Assembly: GCA_016803235.1 (NCBI GenBank)
Contig: JADCLI010000010.1
Coordinates: 1 to 64,000, forward strand
Direction: 5' to 3'
DNA length: 64,000 nt
Source: Pimelobacter simplex
Lineage (GTDB): Bacteria; Actinomycetota; Actinomycetes; Propionibacteriales; Nocardioidaceae
Shown here one piece after another: positions 44,836 through 54,131 of this stretch. The position numbers and the translations under genes are program-made. Positions within the stretch are counted from its first letter, which is position 1. The number at the start of each line of letters is the position of its first letter. The notes under the pieces were generated by a model, which made no database searches, had not been told where the DNA came from, and saw only the letters and a list, made by a program, of their open reading frames with translations.

Positions 44836-45050
44836 GTGAGGGTGCGGGTGATGCCCTCGAGGTTCTGCACCTTCGACACCACGAGCTTGCCGAGCTCGTC
44901 GACGTTGCGGGCCTCGGCGCGCACGATCACGTCGTACGGGCCGGTGACGTCCTCGGCCAGCGTGACGCCGGCGATCTCGCCGACCTCGCGGGCGACCTCG
45001 GCCGCCTTGCCGACGTCGGTCTGGATCAGGATGTAGGCCTGCACCGTCAT
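44814..45050 (-). CDS. Stand-alone Lrp/AsnC ligand-binding domain protein
   Basis: A 78-aa protein consisting only of the alpha-beta RAM domain of Lrp/AsnC regulators (VQAYILIQTDVGKAAEVAREVGEIAGV...GPYDVIVRAEARNVDELGKLV). It has no DNA-binding helix-turn-helix. Such proteins form ring-like oligomers that bind amino acids or modulate full-length Lrp proteins. The ATG at 45050 is chosen; longer starts add unrelated Arg-rich sequence. It overlaps the DUF3515 gene. Confidence 0.85.
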   Translation of the reverse strand: MTVQAYILIQTDVGKAAEVAREVGEIAGVTLAEDVTGPYDVIVRAEARNVDELGKLVVSKVQNLEGITRTLTCPVVHI

Positions 45051-45170
45051 GGGGTCACGCTCCCGCCGGATTGGTGTGGTGGAACGCCTCAACCTACCGC
45101 GCACCGCCGGCGGAACAGAACTCGCGAGCCGAGGAACCTACCCGCGGGTACGTCTGGTGGGATGGGGGCC

Positions 45171-46142
45171 ATGGCTGACGCGATCGACCGGGACACGACG
45201 CTGGCGGACCTCGGGGAGTTCGGGCTGATCGCCAGGATCGGCGAGGTGGTCGCCGCCACGGCGCCGGGCGAGGACGTGCTGCTCGGGCCCGGCGACGACG
45301 CCGCCGTGCTCCGCGTGCGCAAGGGGCACGTGGTCGTGTCGACCGACGTGCTCGTGGAGGGCCGGCACTTCCGCCGCGACTGGGTCGACGCGTACGACGT
45401 CGGGCGCCGCGCCGCCGCGCAGAACCTCTCCGACATCAACGCGATGGGCGGCCGGGCGCAGTGGCTCACCGTCGGGCTGGCCGCGCCCGCCGACCTCCCC
45501 GCTCAGTGGGCGCTCGACTTCACGCGCGGCTTCGCCGAGGAGTGCGCCCTCGTCGGGGCCGGGCTCGTCGGCGGCGACGTCACCCGCGCCGACCAGGTCG
45601 TCATCTCGGTGACGGCGCTGGGCGCCTGCACCGTGTCCCCGGTGCTGCGCTCCGGCGCCGCCCCCGGCGACGTCCTGGCCCTGTGCGGTCGCCAGGGCTG
45701 GTCCGCCGGCGGCCTCGCCGTCCTGGGGCGCGGCTTCCGCTCGCCGCGCGTGCTCGTCGAGGCCTACCGCCGCCCCGAGCCCCCGTACGACGCCGGCCCG
45801 GCGGCCGCCGAGGCCGGTGCGACCGCCATGATCGACGTGTCCGACGGCCTGCTCGCCGAGGTCGGCCACCTGGCCGCCGACTCCGGCGTCAGCATCGACG
45901 TCGAGACGGCCGCCTTCGACGTGCCCGAGCCGCTGCTGGCCGTCGGCCAGGCCACCGGAGCCGACCCGTTGCAGTTCGTCCTCGGCGGGGGAGAGGACCA
46001 CTCCCTGCTCGCGACCTTCCCGCCCGACGTCGCCCTGCCCGACGGCTGGGCCCGGGTCGGCTCGGTCAGCGCCCGCGGCGACCTCCCGGTCACCGTCGAC
46101 GGCGCGGCGTACGACGGCCCGACCGGCTGGACCCACTTCTGA
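45171..46142 (+). CDS. thiL: Thiamine-monophosphate kinase
   Basis: Phosphorylates thiamine monophosphate to the active diphosphate. The 323-aa protein shows ELGEFGLI-like start (DLGEFGLIARI near residue 12), LGPGDDAAVL near 38, VEGRHFRRDW near 62, ASDINAMGG-like LSDINAMGG near 85 and DVSDGLLAEVGHLA near 224. ATG 45162 is an alternative start three codons earlier. It is divergent from the Lrp-domain gene and convergent with rpmB. Confidence 0.93.
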   Translation: MADAIDRDTTLADLGEFGLIARIGEVVAATAPGEDVLLGPGDDAAVLRVRKGHVVVSTDVLVEGRHFRRDWVDAYDVGRRAAAQNLSDINAMGGRAQWLTVGLAAPADLPAQWALDFTRGFAEECALVGAGLVGGDVTRADQVVISVTALGACTVSPVLRSGAAPGDVLALCGRQGWSAGGLAVLGRGFRSPRVLVEAYRRPEPPYDAGPAAAEAGATAMIDVSDGLLAEVGHLAADSGVSIDVETAAFDVPEPLLAVGQATGADPLQFVLGGGEDHSLLATFPPDVALPDGWARVGSVSARGDLPVTVDGAAYDGPTGWTHF

Positions 46143-46185
46143 CCGGGTCGGCGTCGTACTCGGGCCAGTTCGTGCCGGGTCGGCC

Positions 46186-46224
46186 AAAAACACACCGACC
46201 CGCCGCGATCGCGGCGGGTCGGTG
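46186..46224 (-). terminator. Intrinsic terminator of rpmB
   Basis: A perfect stem CACCGACCCGCCGCG/CGCGGCGGGTCGGTG (46193-46224, AT centre) is followed on the minus strand by a TTTTT run (46190-46186). It terminates rpmB and can also stop readthrough from thiL. Confidence 0.9.
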
Positions 46225-46237
46225 GGAAGAGCTCAGG

Positions 46238-46423
46238 TCAGCGGGAGACCTTGCCGGCCTTCAGGCAGCCGGTGCACACGTTCATGCGCTTCGGGGTGCC
46301 GTTGACGACCGCGCGGACGCGCTGGATGTTGGGGTTGAAGCGGCGCTTGGTGATCTTGCGCGACCACGGCCGGTTGTTGCCGAAGGTCGGCTTCTTGTCG
46401 CAGATGTCGCACACGGCGGCCAT
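46238..46423 (-). CDS. rpmB: 50S ribosomal protein L28
   Basis: A 61-aa L28 with two CxxC pairs (CDIC near residue 5 and CTGC near 53), the zinc-binding form. MAAVCDICDKKPTFGNNRPWSR is diagnostic. The ATG at 46423 is chosen because AGGAGT lies about 7 nt upstream; a GTG three codons earlier overlaps that site. Confidence 0.96.
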   Translation of the reverse strand: MAAVCDICDKKPTFGNNRPWSRKITKRRFNPNIQRVRAVVNGTPKRMNVCTGCLKAGKVSR

Positions 46424-46546
46424 GGTTGTCACTCCTGGATCGCGGATCTAAGTTTCACGGGCGGCCCGCGCGCTCAGAAGGCGCTTCGGGCAACCGGAAG
46501 AGAATAGCCGACCGGGTCGCACCGGCCGAAATCGGCGGACCTCCTC

Positions 46547-46552
46547 TAGGGT
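46547..46552 (+). promoter_or_regulatory. -10 box TAGGGT of leaderless DAK2 gene
   Basis: TAGGGT ends 7 nt before the ATG at 46560. It lies in the 136-bp gap shared with rpmB, whose own promoter reads the other way. Confidence 0.5.
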
Positions 46553-46559
46553 GACCCCG

Positions 46560-48257
46560 ATGGACGAGCGGACGGTGCCCGGGCAGGGGCGGAGCGGGAT
46601 CGCGCTCTCGTCCGTGGTCCGGTTCGTCGACATCGCGGTGGACGCCCTGGCAGGTGCACGCGAGGAGGTCGACGCCCTCAACGTCTTTCCCGTGCCCGAC
46701 GGCGACACCGGCACGAACATGTACCTCACCGTGGTCTCCGCCCGCGACGCGATCCGCACGGCCCTCGGCGAGCACGCCGACCACCCCGACGAGGCCGCCG
46801 ACGCCGACGGCCCGCTGGCCTCGCTGGCGCGCGGTGCCCTGCTGGGCGCCCGCGGCAACTCGGGCGTGATCCTCAGCGAGATGCTCGGTGCCGCGGCGCG
46901 GCGGATCGCGGCGGCCCGTCCCGACGAGCGCAACGCGGTCGTGATGGCCGAGGCCCTGCAGCACGCGTCGACGGCGAGCTACGCCGCGGTGGGCGAGCCG
47001 GTCGAGGGCACCATGCTGACCGTGATGCGGGCCGCCGCCGAGGCCGGTACGACGGCCGCCACCGACCCGGAGGCCCGCAGCAGCGACGTCCTCACCGCCG
47101 CGGCCGCCGCCGCCCGCGAGGCACTGGGCCACACGCCCGAGCAGCTCGACGTCCTGGCCCAGGCGGGCGTCGTCGACGCCGGCGGGCGCGGGGTGTCGGT
47201 GATCCTCGACGCAGCGGAGACCGTGCTGACCGGTCGCCGCCCGATCCCGGTGACCGCGCCTCTCGGCAGCCACGTCATCCCGGTGCCGCACGTCGAGCAC
47301 GCGAGCGACGAGCTGAGCGCGGACGGCCCGGCGTACGAGGTGATGTACCTCCTCGACACCGACGACGACCACGCGCCGCGGCTGCGCGAGCGGCTCGGCG
47401 AGCTCGGCGACTCCGTCGTCGTGGTCGGCCGCGACGGGCTGTGGAACGTGCACGTCCACACCGACGACGCCGGCGCCGCGATCGAGGCCGGTCTCGAGGC
47501 CGGTCGCCCGCACCGGATCCGGGTCACCCACTTCGCCGAGCAGATCGCCGCCCAGACCGCGGCCGCGGAGGCCCCGGCGCCCCTGGCCGGCCGGCGGGTG
47601 GTCGCGGTCGCCGCCGGCCCCGGTCTGGCCCAGCTCTTCGAGGAGGCCGGTGCCGAGGTCGTGCGCGGCGGGCCGGGCCGGCGGCCCTCGACCGGCGAGC
47701 TGCTCGAGGCGATCACCGCCTGTGGCGCGCGGGAGGTCGTCGTGCTGCCCAACGACGAGCCGACCATCCGCGCGGCACTGGCCGCCGCCAGCACCGCCGA
47801 GGCCGACCACGGCACCCGGGGCCTGCGGGTCGCCGTGATCCCGACGCACACCCAGGTGCAGGGCCTGGCCGCGGTGGCGGTCCACGAGCCCGGCCGCGCC
47901 TTCGACCAGGACGTCACCGAGATGACGGCGACCGCCCGCCACGTGCGGCACGGGGCCGTGACCATCGCGGCGCGGCAGGCGATGACGATGGCCGGCCCGT
48001 GTGAGCCCGGCGACGCCCTCGGCGTGATCGCCGGCGACTTCGCCGTGGTGGGCGACGACCTCGGCTCGGTCGCGCTGGTCGTCCTCGACCGGCTGTTGGC
48101 CGCCGGTGGCGAGCTGGTCACGATCGTCAGCGGTGTCGACGGCGAGGGCCTGGCCGACCGGGCGACCGCCTGGGTCGAGGAGCTCCACCCCCATGTCGAC
48201 GTCGTGGTGTACGACGGTGGCCAGGAGCGCTACCCGCTCCTGATGTCCGTCGAATGA
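46560..48257 (+). CDS. DAK2 domain protein (FakA-like fatty acid kinase)
   Basis: A 565-aa protein. The N-terminal DAK2 (DhaL-like) kinase domain has NVFPVPDGDTGTNM near residues 38-52, the ATP/Mg aspartates, and ARGNSGVILSEML near 95. The C-terminal ~300 residues match the DegV-interacting region of FakA-type proteins. In Firmicutes FakA phosphorylates fatty acids bound to FakB (DegV); no fakB is next to it here, so the role in this organism is inferred. The ATG at 46560 is preferred over GTG 46551 because it fits a leaderless start. It is 10 bp upstream of recG. Confidence 0.88.
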   Translation: MDERTVPGQGRSGIALSSVVRFVDIAVDALAGAREEVDALNVFPVPDGDTGTNMYLTVVSARDAIRTALGEHADHPDEAADADGPLASLARGALLGARGNSGVILSEMLGAAARRIAAARPDERNAVVMAEALQHASTASYAAVGEPVEGTMLTVMRAAAEAGTTAATDPEARSSDVLTAAAAAAREALGHTPEQLDVLAQAGVVDAGGRGVSVILDAAETVLTGRRPIPVTAPLGSHVIPVPHVEHASDELSADGPAYEVMYLLDTDDDHAPRLRERLGELGDSVVVVGRDGLWNVHVHTDDAGAAIEAGLEAGRPHRIRVTHFAEQIAAQTAAAEAPAPLAGRRVVAVAAGPGLAQLFEEAGAEVVRGGPGRRPSTGELLEAITACGAREVVVLPNDEPTIRAALAAASTAEADHGTRGLRVAVIPTHTQVQGLAAVAVHEPGRAFDQDVTEMTATARHVRHGAVTIAARQAMTMAGPCEPGDALGVIAGDFAVVGDDLGSVALVVLDRLLAAGGELVTIVSGVDGEGLADRATAWVEELHPHVDVVVYDGGQERYPLLMSVE

Positions 48258-48267
48258 AAGCGAGACC

Positions 48268-50520
48268 GTGGCGATCACCCTCGACTCCCCACTGACCGCC
48301 GTGCTCGGCGCGGCCACGCCGGCCAAGCGCAAGCGGTTCGCGGACGGCCTCGGCCTGCAGACGGTCGGCGACCTGCTCCGGCACTTCCCGCGCCGCTACC
48401 TCGAGACCGGCTCGCTGACCCGGATCGACAACCTGCGGATCGGGCAGCTGCTCTGCGTCGTCGGCGAGGTCGACGAGTGCGAGATCAAGACCTACACCGA
48501 TCGCCGCACCGGCCGCACGGCGTACCGCGTCGAGTCGGTGCTGCGCACCGGCGGGCCGCGGCTGAAGATGACCTTCTTCGCCAAGAACCAAGGCACGGCC
48601 GGGTGGCAGGCGCGTCGGGTCGCGGTCGGCAACCGCGGCGTCTTCCTCGGCAAGGCCGACCGGTTCCGCGACCAGTGGCAGCTGGTCAACCCGGCCATGA
48701 CGATCTTCGGGATGGGCGACGAGGCCGAGGGGGAGCGCGACGGCGTCGAGGACGTCCTCGATTTCGGCCCGCTGTTCCCGATCTACCCGCTCACCAAGGG
48801 CGTCGAGACCTGGGACGTCGCCCGCGCGGTCACCTTCGCCCGCCAGGTCGTCGAGTCGGTGCCGGAGCTGCTGCCCGACGCCCTCCGTGAGGAGTACGAC
48901 GTCCTCGGCATCCGGCAGGCCTACGACTGGGTGCACCAGCCCGACGACCGCGACCAGGTCGCGCTGGCGCACCACCGGTTCCGCTTCGAGGAGGCGCTGG
49001 TCACCCAGCTGGTCCTCGGCCGGCGCCGGCGGGCCCGCCGGGCGGAGGGTGCGACCTCGCGGACCGGGGGAGCGAGCGAGGTGCTGGCTGCCTTCGACGC
49101 CCGGCTCCCGTTCGAGCTCACCGCCGGCCAGGCGTCGGTCGGCAAGGAGATCGAGCACGACCTCGCGCAGCCGCACCCGATGAACCGGCTGCTCCAGGGA
49201 GAGGTCGGCTCCGGCAAGACGCTGGTCGCGCTCCGGGCGATGCTGCGCGTCGTCGACTCCGGCGGCCAGGCGGCGCTGCTGGCGCCCACCGAGGTGCTCG
49301 CCCAGCAGCACCACCGCTCGATCGCCGCCATGCTCGGCGACCTCGGGGAGGGCGGCACCATCTTCGGCACGGGGGAGGGCACCCGCGTGGAGCTGCTCAC
49401 CGGCTCGATGACCAAGACCCAGCGCACCGGCCCGCTGTCCCGGATCGCCAGCGGGGAGGCGGGGATCGTGATCGGCACCCACGCCCTGCTCCAGGACCAG
49501 GTGATGTTCGCCGACCTCGGCCTGGTCGTGGTCGACGAGCAGCACCGCTTCGGCGTCGAGCAGCGTGCCGCACTCACCGACAAGGCCGCCGCACCGCCCC
49601 ACCTGCTGGTGATGACCGCGACCCCCATCCCACGCACGGTCGCGATGACCGTCTTCGGCGACCTCGAGACCTCGACCCTGAGCGAGCTGCCCGCCGGCCG
49701 CGCGCCGATCCAGACCAATGTCGTCCCGCTGGCCGAGCAGCCCGGCTGGATCGGCCGGGTGTGGGAGCGGGTGCGCGAGGAGGTCGGCAAGGGCCACCAG
49801 GTGTACGTCGTGTGCCCCCGCATCTCCGGCGACGAGCACGAGGCCGGCCAGGTCGACGCGGTCGACCTCCCCGACGAGGACGCCCCGGCCGAGGAGACCC
49901 CGAAGCCCCCCGCGGCGGCCGTGGAGGAGGTCGTCGGCCGCCTCGCGCAGGGCCCGCTGTCCGGGATCCGCGTGACCGGCCTGCACGGCCGGCTCCCGGC
50001 CGACGAGAAGGACGCCACCATGCGCGCCTTCGCCGCCGGTGAGGTCGACGTGCTCGTCTCCACGACCGTGATCGAGGTCGGCGTCGACGTCGCCAACGCG
50101 ACGACGATGGTGATCCTCGACGCCGACCGGTTCGGCATCTCCCAGCTCCACCAGCTGCGCGGCCGGGTCGGTCGTGGCGGCCTGCCCGGTCTGTGCCTGC
50201 TGGTCAGCCACGCCGAGGCCGGCTCGCCGTCCCGCGAGCGGCTGGAGGCGGTCGCCTCGACCACCGACGGCTTCGTCCTCAGCCGGATCGACCTCGAGAT
50301 GCGCCGTGAGGGCGACGTCCTCGGCGCCTCCCAGGCCGGTGGCCGCTCGAGCCTCGAGAACCTGCGCGTGCTGCGCGACGAGGACACGATCGTCACCGCT
50401 CGCGAGGCCGCCGAGGGCCTGCTCGAGACCGACGTGGAGCTCGGCCAGGCGCCCGGCCTCGCGGCCGCCGTGCGCGCCCTCGAGCTGTCGCAGCTCGCCG
50501 GGTTCGTGGACAAGTCGTGA
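48268..50520 (+). CDS. recG: ATP-dependent DNA helicase RecG
   Basis: Branch-migrates stalled forks and recombination intermediates. The 750-aa protein has an N-terminal wedge/OB part (about residues 1-250), Walker A GEVGSGKTLVAL near 310, the DEAH-box variant DEQH in VVVDEQHRFGVEQR near 420 and the C-terminal helicase motifs TTVIEVGVDVANAT and QLRGRVGRGG. The N-terminus is slightly longer than E. coli RecG. It starts with GTG 10 bp after the DAK2 gene and is followed by rsmD after 10 bp. Confidence 0.95.
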   Translation: MAITLDSPLTAVLGAATPAKRKRFADGLGLQTVGDLLRHFPRRYLETGSLTRIDNLRIGQLLCVVGEVDECEIKTYTDRRTGRTAYRVESVLRTGGPRLKMTFFAKNQGTAGWQARRVAVGNRGVFLGKADRFRDQWQLVNPAMTIFGMGDEAEGERDGVEDVLDFGPLFPIYPLTKGVETWDVARAVTFARQVVESVPELLPDALREEYDVLGIRQAYDWVHQPDDRDQVALAHHRFRFEEALVTQLVLGRRRRARRAEGATSRTGGASEVLAAFDARLPFELTAGQASVGKEIEHDLAQPHPMNRLLQGEVGSGKTLVALRAMLRVVDSGGQAALLAPTEVLAQQHHRSIAAMLGDLGEGGTIFGTGEGTRVELLTGSMTKTQRTGPLSRIASGEAGIVIGTHALLQDQVMFADLGLVVVDEQHRFGVEQRAALTDKAAAPPHLLVMTATPIPRTVAMTVFGDLETSTLSELPAGRAPIQTNVVPLAEQPGWIGRVWERVREEVGKGHQVYVVCPRISGDEHEAGQVDAVDLPDEDAPAEETPKPPAAAVEEVVGRLAQGPLSGIRVTGLHGRLPADEKDATMRAFAAGEVDVLVSTTVIEVGVDVANATTMVILDADRFGISQLHQLRGRVGRGGLPGLCLLVSHAEAGSPSRERLEAVASTTDGFVLSRIDLEMRREGDVLGASQAGGRSSLENLRVLRDEDTIVTAREAAEGLLETDVELGQAPGLAAAVRALELSQLAGFVDKS

Positions 50521-50530
50521 GGAGCCCGGG

Positions 50531-51124
50531 ATGACGCGCATCATCGCCGGCCGGGCAGGCGGACGCCGGCTGCAGACCCCCAGGGGCGACCAGACCCGCC
50601 CCACCAGCGACCGGGTGCGTGAGGCGCTGTTCTCCGCGATCGAGGCGTGGGCCGGCTCGCTCCACGACCTGCGCCTCCTCGACCTGTACGCCGGCTCCGG
50701 CGCCATCGGCCTCGAGGCCTGGTCCCGCGGCGCGGCCGCCGTCACGCTCGTGGAGGCCGATCGCCGTACGGCCGAGCTGATCCGGGCCAACGCCCGCGCG
50801 ATCGACTGCGACGTCGCGGACGTGGTGGCCCGATCGGTGGCCACCGTGCTCGCCGAGCCCGCCCGGGCGCCGTACGACCTCGTGTTCGCCGATCCGCCCT
50901 ACCCGCTGTCCGACGAGGCGGTCGCCACGGACCTCGCGCTGCTCGTCGAGCACGGCTGGCTCGCCGACGGGGCCCTCGTGGTCGTCGAGCGCTCGCGCCG
51001 CTCCCCGGAGCCCGCCTGGCCCGCCGGACTGGAGCCGCTGGCCGGCAAGCGCCGCCTCAAGAAGTACGGCGAGACCAACCTGTGGCTGGCCGAGGCCACC
51101 GTGGCCGATAGCCTCGCCCCATGA
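50531..51124 (+). CDS. rsmD: 16S rRNA (guanine(966)-N2)-methyltransferase
   Basis: A 197-aa SAM-dependent methyltransferase acting on the 30S subunit. RIIAGRAGGRRLQTP is the conserved start, LDLYAGSGAIGLEAWSRGA near residue 50 binds SAM and FADPPYPL near 120 is the catalytic NPPY-type motif. Its last 4 bp overlap coaD (ATGA). Confidence 0.93.
   Translation: MTRIIAGRAGGRRLQTPRGDQTRPTSDRVREALFSAIEAWAGSLHDLRLLDLYAGSGAIGLEAWSRGAAAVTLVEADRRTAELIRANARAIDCDVADVVARSVATVLAEPARAPYDLVFADPPYPLSDEAVATDLALLVEHGWLADGALVVVERSRRSPEPAWPAGLEPLAGKRRLKKYGETNLWLAEATVADSLAP
51109..51114 (+). promoter_or_regulatory. Internal -10 box TAGCCT for coaD
   Basis: TAGCCT lies inside the last codons of rsmD and ends 6 nt before the coaD ATG at 51121, so coaD may also be made from its own leaderless transcript. 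Confidence 0.4.
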
Positions 51125-51603
51125 CCCGCGCGGTGTGCCCCGGCTCCTTCGACCCGGTCACGTACGGCCATCTCGACATCTTCCGTCGTACCGCCGGGCT
51201 CTTCGACGAGCTGGTCGTGGCCACCGGCACCAACATCTCCAAGTCGCGGCTCTTCGACCCCGAGGAGCGCCTGGAGATGCTGCGCGAGGCGTGCGCCGGC
51301 ATCCCGAACGTCACCGTGATGGGCTTCACCGGCCTGATCGTCGACTTCTGCCGCGAGATCGACGCCCACGCCATCGTCAAGGGGCTGCGCGGGGGCAACG
51401 ACTACGAGTACGAGCTGCCGATGGCCCAGATGAACGCGCACCTCACCGGCATCGAGACCATCTTCGTGCCGACGACCGCGAGCCTGGGCTACGTGTCCTC
51501 GAGCCTGGTCAAGGAGGTCGCCTCCCTGGGCGGCGACGTGTCCGAGTTCGTGACCCCCGCGGTGCACGAGCGCCTGACCGCGAAGCTCGCCGCCCGACGG
51601 TGA
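51121..51603 (+). CDS. coaD: Phosphopantetheine adenylyltransferase
   Basis: Adenylylates 4'-phosphopantetheine in coenzyme A synthesis. The 160-aa enzyme has GSFDPVTYGHLDI at residues 8-20 (the TxGH nucleotidyl-transfer motif), KGLRGGNDYEYELPMAQMN near 87 and SSSLVKEVA-like YVSSSLVKEVASLGGD near 126. It is coupled to rsmD by a 4-bp overlap. Confidence 0.96.
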   Translation: MTRAVCPGSFDPVTYGHLDIFRRTAGLFDELVVATGTNISKSRLFDPEERLEMLREACAGIPNVTVMGFTGLIVDFCREIDAHAIVKGLRGGNDYEYELPMAQMNAHLTGIETIFVPTTASLGYVSSSLVKEVASLGGDVSEFVTPAVHERLTAKLAARR

Positions 51604-51618
51604 CGAACGAGGGGTGAT

Positions 51619-51648
51619 TTGGCCGCGTTGGCGGCGCCCCACTAATAT
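51619..51648 (+). promoter_or_regulatory. Promoter of yceD-rpmF-rnc
   Basis: TTGGCC (51619-51624) and the unusually AT-rich TAATAT (51643-51648) are 18 nt apart, one of the best consensus promoters in the window, as fits a ribosomal protein operon. Confidence 0.65.
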
Positions 51649-51662
51649 CGACCTGATCTGTT

Positions 51663-52244
51663 GTGCCCGGACCTGGAAGTGAACCCCTGAACAACCTGGA
51701 CCCGAGAGCGCCGCTCGTGCTCGACACTCGCGAGCTCGGCCGCCGCCCGGGGTCCCAGCGTCAGGTGTCGCGGACAGTTCCGGCACCAGCAGATCTGGGC
51801 ATCGAAGTCCTCTCCGTCCCCGAGGGCGCGCCGGTCGAGCTCGACCTGCGCCTGGAGGCGGTCATGGAAGGCGTGCTCGTCACCGGGACGGCCTCGGCCG
51901 TGCTGGAGGGTGAGTGCGTGCGGTGCCTGGAGCCGATCCACGACGAGCTCGAGGTGAGGTTCCAGGAGCTGTTCGTCTACGACGACATCCGTGACTCCGA
52001 GGGAGCAGAAGAGGACGACGAGGTCAGCATGCTCCAGGACGACCTGGTCGACCTGGAGACCGTGCTGCGGGACGCGGTGGTGCTCGCACTGCCGTTCCAG
52101 CCGCTGTGCCAGGACGACTGTCCCGGGTTGTGCCCCGAGTGCGGGGTACGACTCATCGACGAGCCGGACCACACGCACGAGGCTGCGATCGACCCGCGCT
52201 GGGCGGCGCTGACCGAGCTCAAGCAAGACGACCCCACGGACTGA
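51663..52244 (+). CDS. YceD (DUF177) family protein
   Basis: A 193-aa YceD/DUF177 protein, a family tied to rRNA processing and 50S biogenesis. It shows GECVRCLEP near residue 80 and the paired-Cys C-terminal signature [13 protein letters not shown] near 155, probably metal binding. Acidic residues are abundant. The GTG at 51663 is about 8 nt from the predicted transcription start. It precedes rpmF, as in most bacteria. Confidence 0.88.
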   Translation: MPGPGSEPLNNLDPRAPLVLDTRELGRRPGSQRQVSRTVPAPADLGIEVLSVPEGAPVELDLRLEAVMEGVLVTGTASAVLEGECVRCLEPIHDELEVRFQELFVYDDIRDSEGAEEDDEVSMLQDDLVDLETVLRDAVVLALPFQPLCQDDCPGLCPECGVRLIDEPDHTHEAAIDPRWAALTELKQDDPTD

Positions 52245-52286
52245 AGAGGCGCTCGACCCGAGCGCACCCGAACCAAGGAGAAGACA

Positions 52287-52472
52287 GTGGCTGTTCCGAA
52301 GCGGAAGATGTCGCGCAGCAACACGCGGCACCGTCGCTCGCAGTGGAAGGCTGTCGCCCCGTCGCTGGTGACCTGCGCCAACCCGGCCTGCGGTGCCAAG
52401 CACCTCCCGCACCGTGCCTGCGGCACCTGCGGCCAGTACGGCGCGCGCGCCGAGCGTCGCCAGGTCCTCTGA
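52287..52472 (+). CDS. rpmF: 50S ribosomal protein L32
   Basis: A 61-aa L32. [21 protein letters not shown] is diagnostic, and the CANPACG...CGTCG cysteines form the zinc ribbon. The GTG start has AAGGAG 8 nt upstream. Its stop codon overlaps the apparent CTG start of rnc. Confidence 0.96.
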   Translation: MAVPKRKMSRSNTRHRRSQWKAVAPSLVTCANPACGAKHLPHRACGTCGQYGARAERRQVL

Positions 52473-53239
52473 CCGACCCGGTCGGTCCAGGCCCGTCGAG
52501 TCAGGCCAGCGGCATCACCAACTACGTCGAGCTGCGTCGAGCGCTCGGGGATCCCACGCTGGACCCCGAGCTGCTCGAGCGCGCGATGACGCACCGCTCC
52601 TTCGCCTACGAGAACGGTGGTCTTCCGACCAACGAGAGGCTGGAGTTCCTCGGCGACTCGGTGCTCGGCGTCGTCGTCACCGAGACCCTCTACCTGGCGC
52701 ACCCGGACCTCTCCGAGGGCCGGCTCGCCAAGCTGCGCGCGGCCGTCGTCAACGCCCGCGCGCTGGCCGGCGTCGCCCGTGACATCGGGCTCGGCGCCCA
52801 CATCAAGCTCGGGCGCGGCGAGGAGGCGACCGGCGGTCGCGACAAGGCCTCGATCCTGTCCGACACCGTCGAGGCCGTGATCGGCGCGATCCACCTCAGT
52901 GGCGGCATCGAGGTGTCCTCGACCGTCGTCCACCGGCTGTTCGACCCGCTCATCGAGGCGGCGTCCGCGCTCGGCGCCGGCCTCGACTGGAAGACCTCGC
53001 TGCAGGAGCTCGCGGCCGACCAGTCCCTCGGCGTGCCGGAGTACGTCATCGAGGACGACGGTCCCGACCACATGAAGACCTTCACCGCCCAGGTCCGGGT
53101 CGGCGACAAGCTCTACGGCAACGGCACCGGCCGCTCCAAGAAGGAGGCCGAGCAGGGCGCCGCCGAGACGGCGTACGGCGAGATCGCCGCCGCCCTCGGC
53201 CTCGACGCCAACGGCCGCCCCATCTCCTCCGGCAGCTGA
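52469..53239 (+). CDS. rnc: Ribonuclease III, probable CTG start
   Basis: Cleaves double-stranded RNA in rRNA maturation and mRNA decay. The nuclease domain has [10 protein letters not shown] near residue 38 and the catalytic [12 protein letters not shown] near 53; the C-terminal double-stranded RNA-binding domain ends with [14 protein letters not shown]. No ATG, GTG or TTG lies between the rpmF stop and the ATG inside the conserved [11 protein letters not shown] helix. The only suitable start is CTG at 52469, overlapping the rpmF stop as CTGA. That gives 256 aa and suggests reinitiation on a non-standard codon. The gene itself is certain; the start is not. Confidence 0.9.
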   Translation: MTDPVGPGPSSQASGITNYVELRRALGDPTLDPELLERAMTHRSFAYENGGLPTNERLEFLGDSVLGVVVTETLYLAHPDLSEGRLAKLRAAVVNARALAGVARDIGLGAHIKLGRGEEATGGRDKASILSDTVEAVIGAIHLSGGIEVSSTVVHRLFDPLIEAASALGAGLDWKTSLQELAADQSLGVPEYVIEDDGPDHMKTFTAQVRVGDKLYGNGTGRSKKEAEQGAAETAYGEIAAALGLDANGRPISSGS

Positions 53240-53252
53240 CCTCCACGCGAGC

Positions 53253-54131
53253 ATGCCCGAGCTCCCCGAGGTCGAGGTCGTCCGCGCCGGCCTCGAGCGC
53301 CACGTCACCGGCGCCACCATCGCCGCCGTCGACGTCCTCCACGACCGTCCCGTGCGCCGTCACCCGAGCGGGGCAGCCGGCTTCGCTGCAGCACTGACCG
53401 GTCGCCGGATCGAGGGTGCCCGGCGCCGCGGGAAGTACCTCTGGCTCCCGCTCGACGACGGCAACGCGATCCTCGGCCACCTCGGCATGAGCGGCCAGAT
53501 GCTGGTCCAGCCCGTCGACGCGCCCGTCGAGCGCCACCTGCGGGTCCGCTTCGCGCTCACCGGGACCGACCACGGTCGAGAGCTCCGCTTCGTCGACCAG
53601 CGCATGTTCGGCGGCCTGTCGGTCTCGCTCGGCGGCGCCGACCTGCCGCCGGAGATCGCCCACATCGCGCGTGACCCGCTCGACCCGGAGTTCGACGACG
53701 ACGCCTTCGTCGCCCGCCTGCGCAAGCGCAGCTCCGGCGTCAAGCGGCTGCTGCTCGACCAGGGCCTGATCTCGGGTGTCGGCAACATCTACGCCGACGA
53801 GTCGCTGTGGCGGGCCCGGCTCCACGGTGAGCGCCCCGGCAACCGCCTCACCCGCGCCCAGGGCGTCGAGCTGCTCGGTCACGCCCGTGACGTGATGAAC
53901 GAGGCGCTCGCGCAGGGCGGCACCTCCTTCGACGCGCTCTACGTCAACGTCAACGGCGAGTCCGGCTACTTCGACCGGTCGCTGCACGCCTACGGGCGCG
54001 AGGACGAGCCCTGCGACCGGTGCGGTACGGCGATCCGCCGGGTCGCGTTCATGAACCGGTCGTCGTACTACTGCCCGCGTTGCCAGCGCAAGCGCTCCTC
54101 GTGGAGCACCGGGACTCTCGGACGCCCCTGA
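53253..54131 (+). CDS. mutM: Formamidopyrimidine-DNA glycosylase
   Basis: Excises oxidised purines. The 292-aa protein starts PELPEVEVV, with Pro as the catalytic N-terminus after Met removal, has the helix-two-turn-helix in [14 protein letters not shown] near residue 170 and ends with the zinc finger CDRCG...CPRCQRK near 250-275. The 3' end overlaps an antisense gene fragment by 83 bp. Confidence 0.95.
   Translation: MPELPEVEVVRAGLERHVTGATIAAVDVLHDRPVRRHPSGAAGFAAALTGRRIEGARRRGKYLWLPLDDGNAILGHLGMSGQMLVQPVDAPVERHLRVRFALTGTDHGRELRFVDQRMFGGLSVSLGGADLPPEIAHIARDPLDPEFDDDAFVARLRKRSSGVKRLLLDQGLISGVGNIYADESLWRARLHGERPGNRLTRAQGVELLGHARDVMNEALAQGGTSFDALYVNVNGESGYFDRSLHAYGREDEPCDRCGTAIRRVAFMNRSSYYCPRCQRKRSSWSTGTLGRP

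Noticed and set aside
44814..45050. Full Lrp/AsnC transcription regulator
   Set aside because: The gene encodes only the ligand-binding domain; the Arg-rich upstream extension is not a helix-turn-helix.
48127..50844. 905-codon minus-strand frame opposite recG
   Set aside because: Antisense shadow of recG and its neighbours; no protein family recognised.
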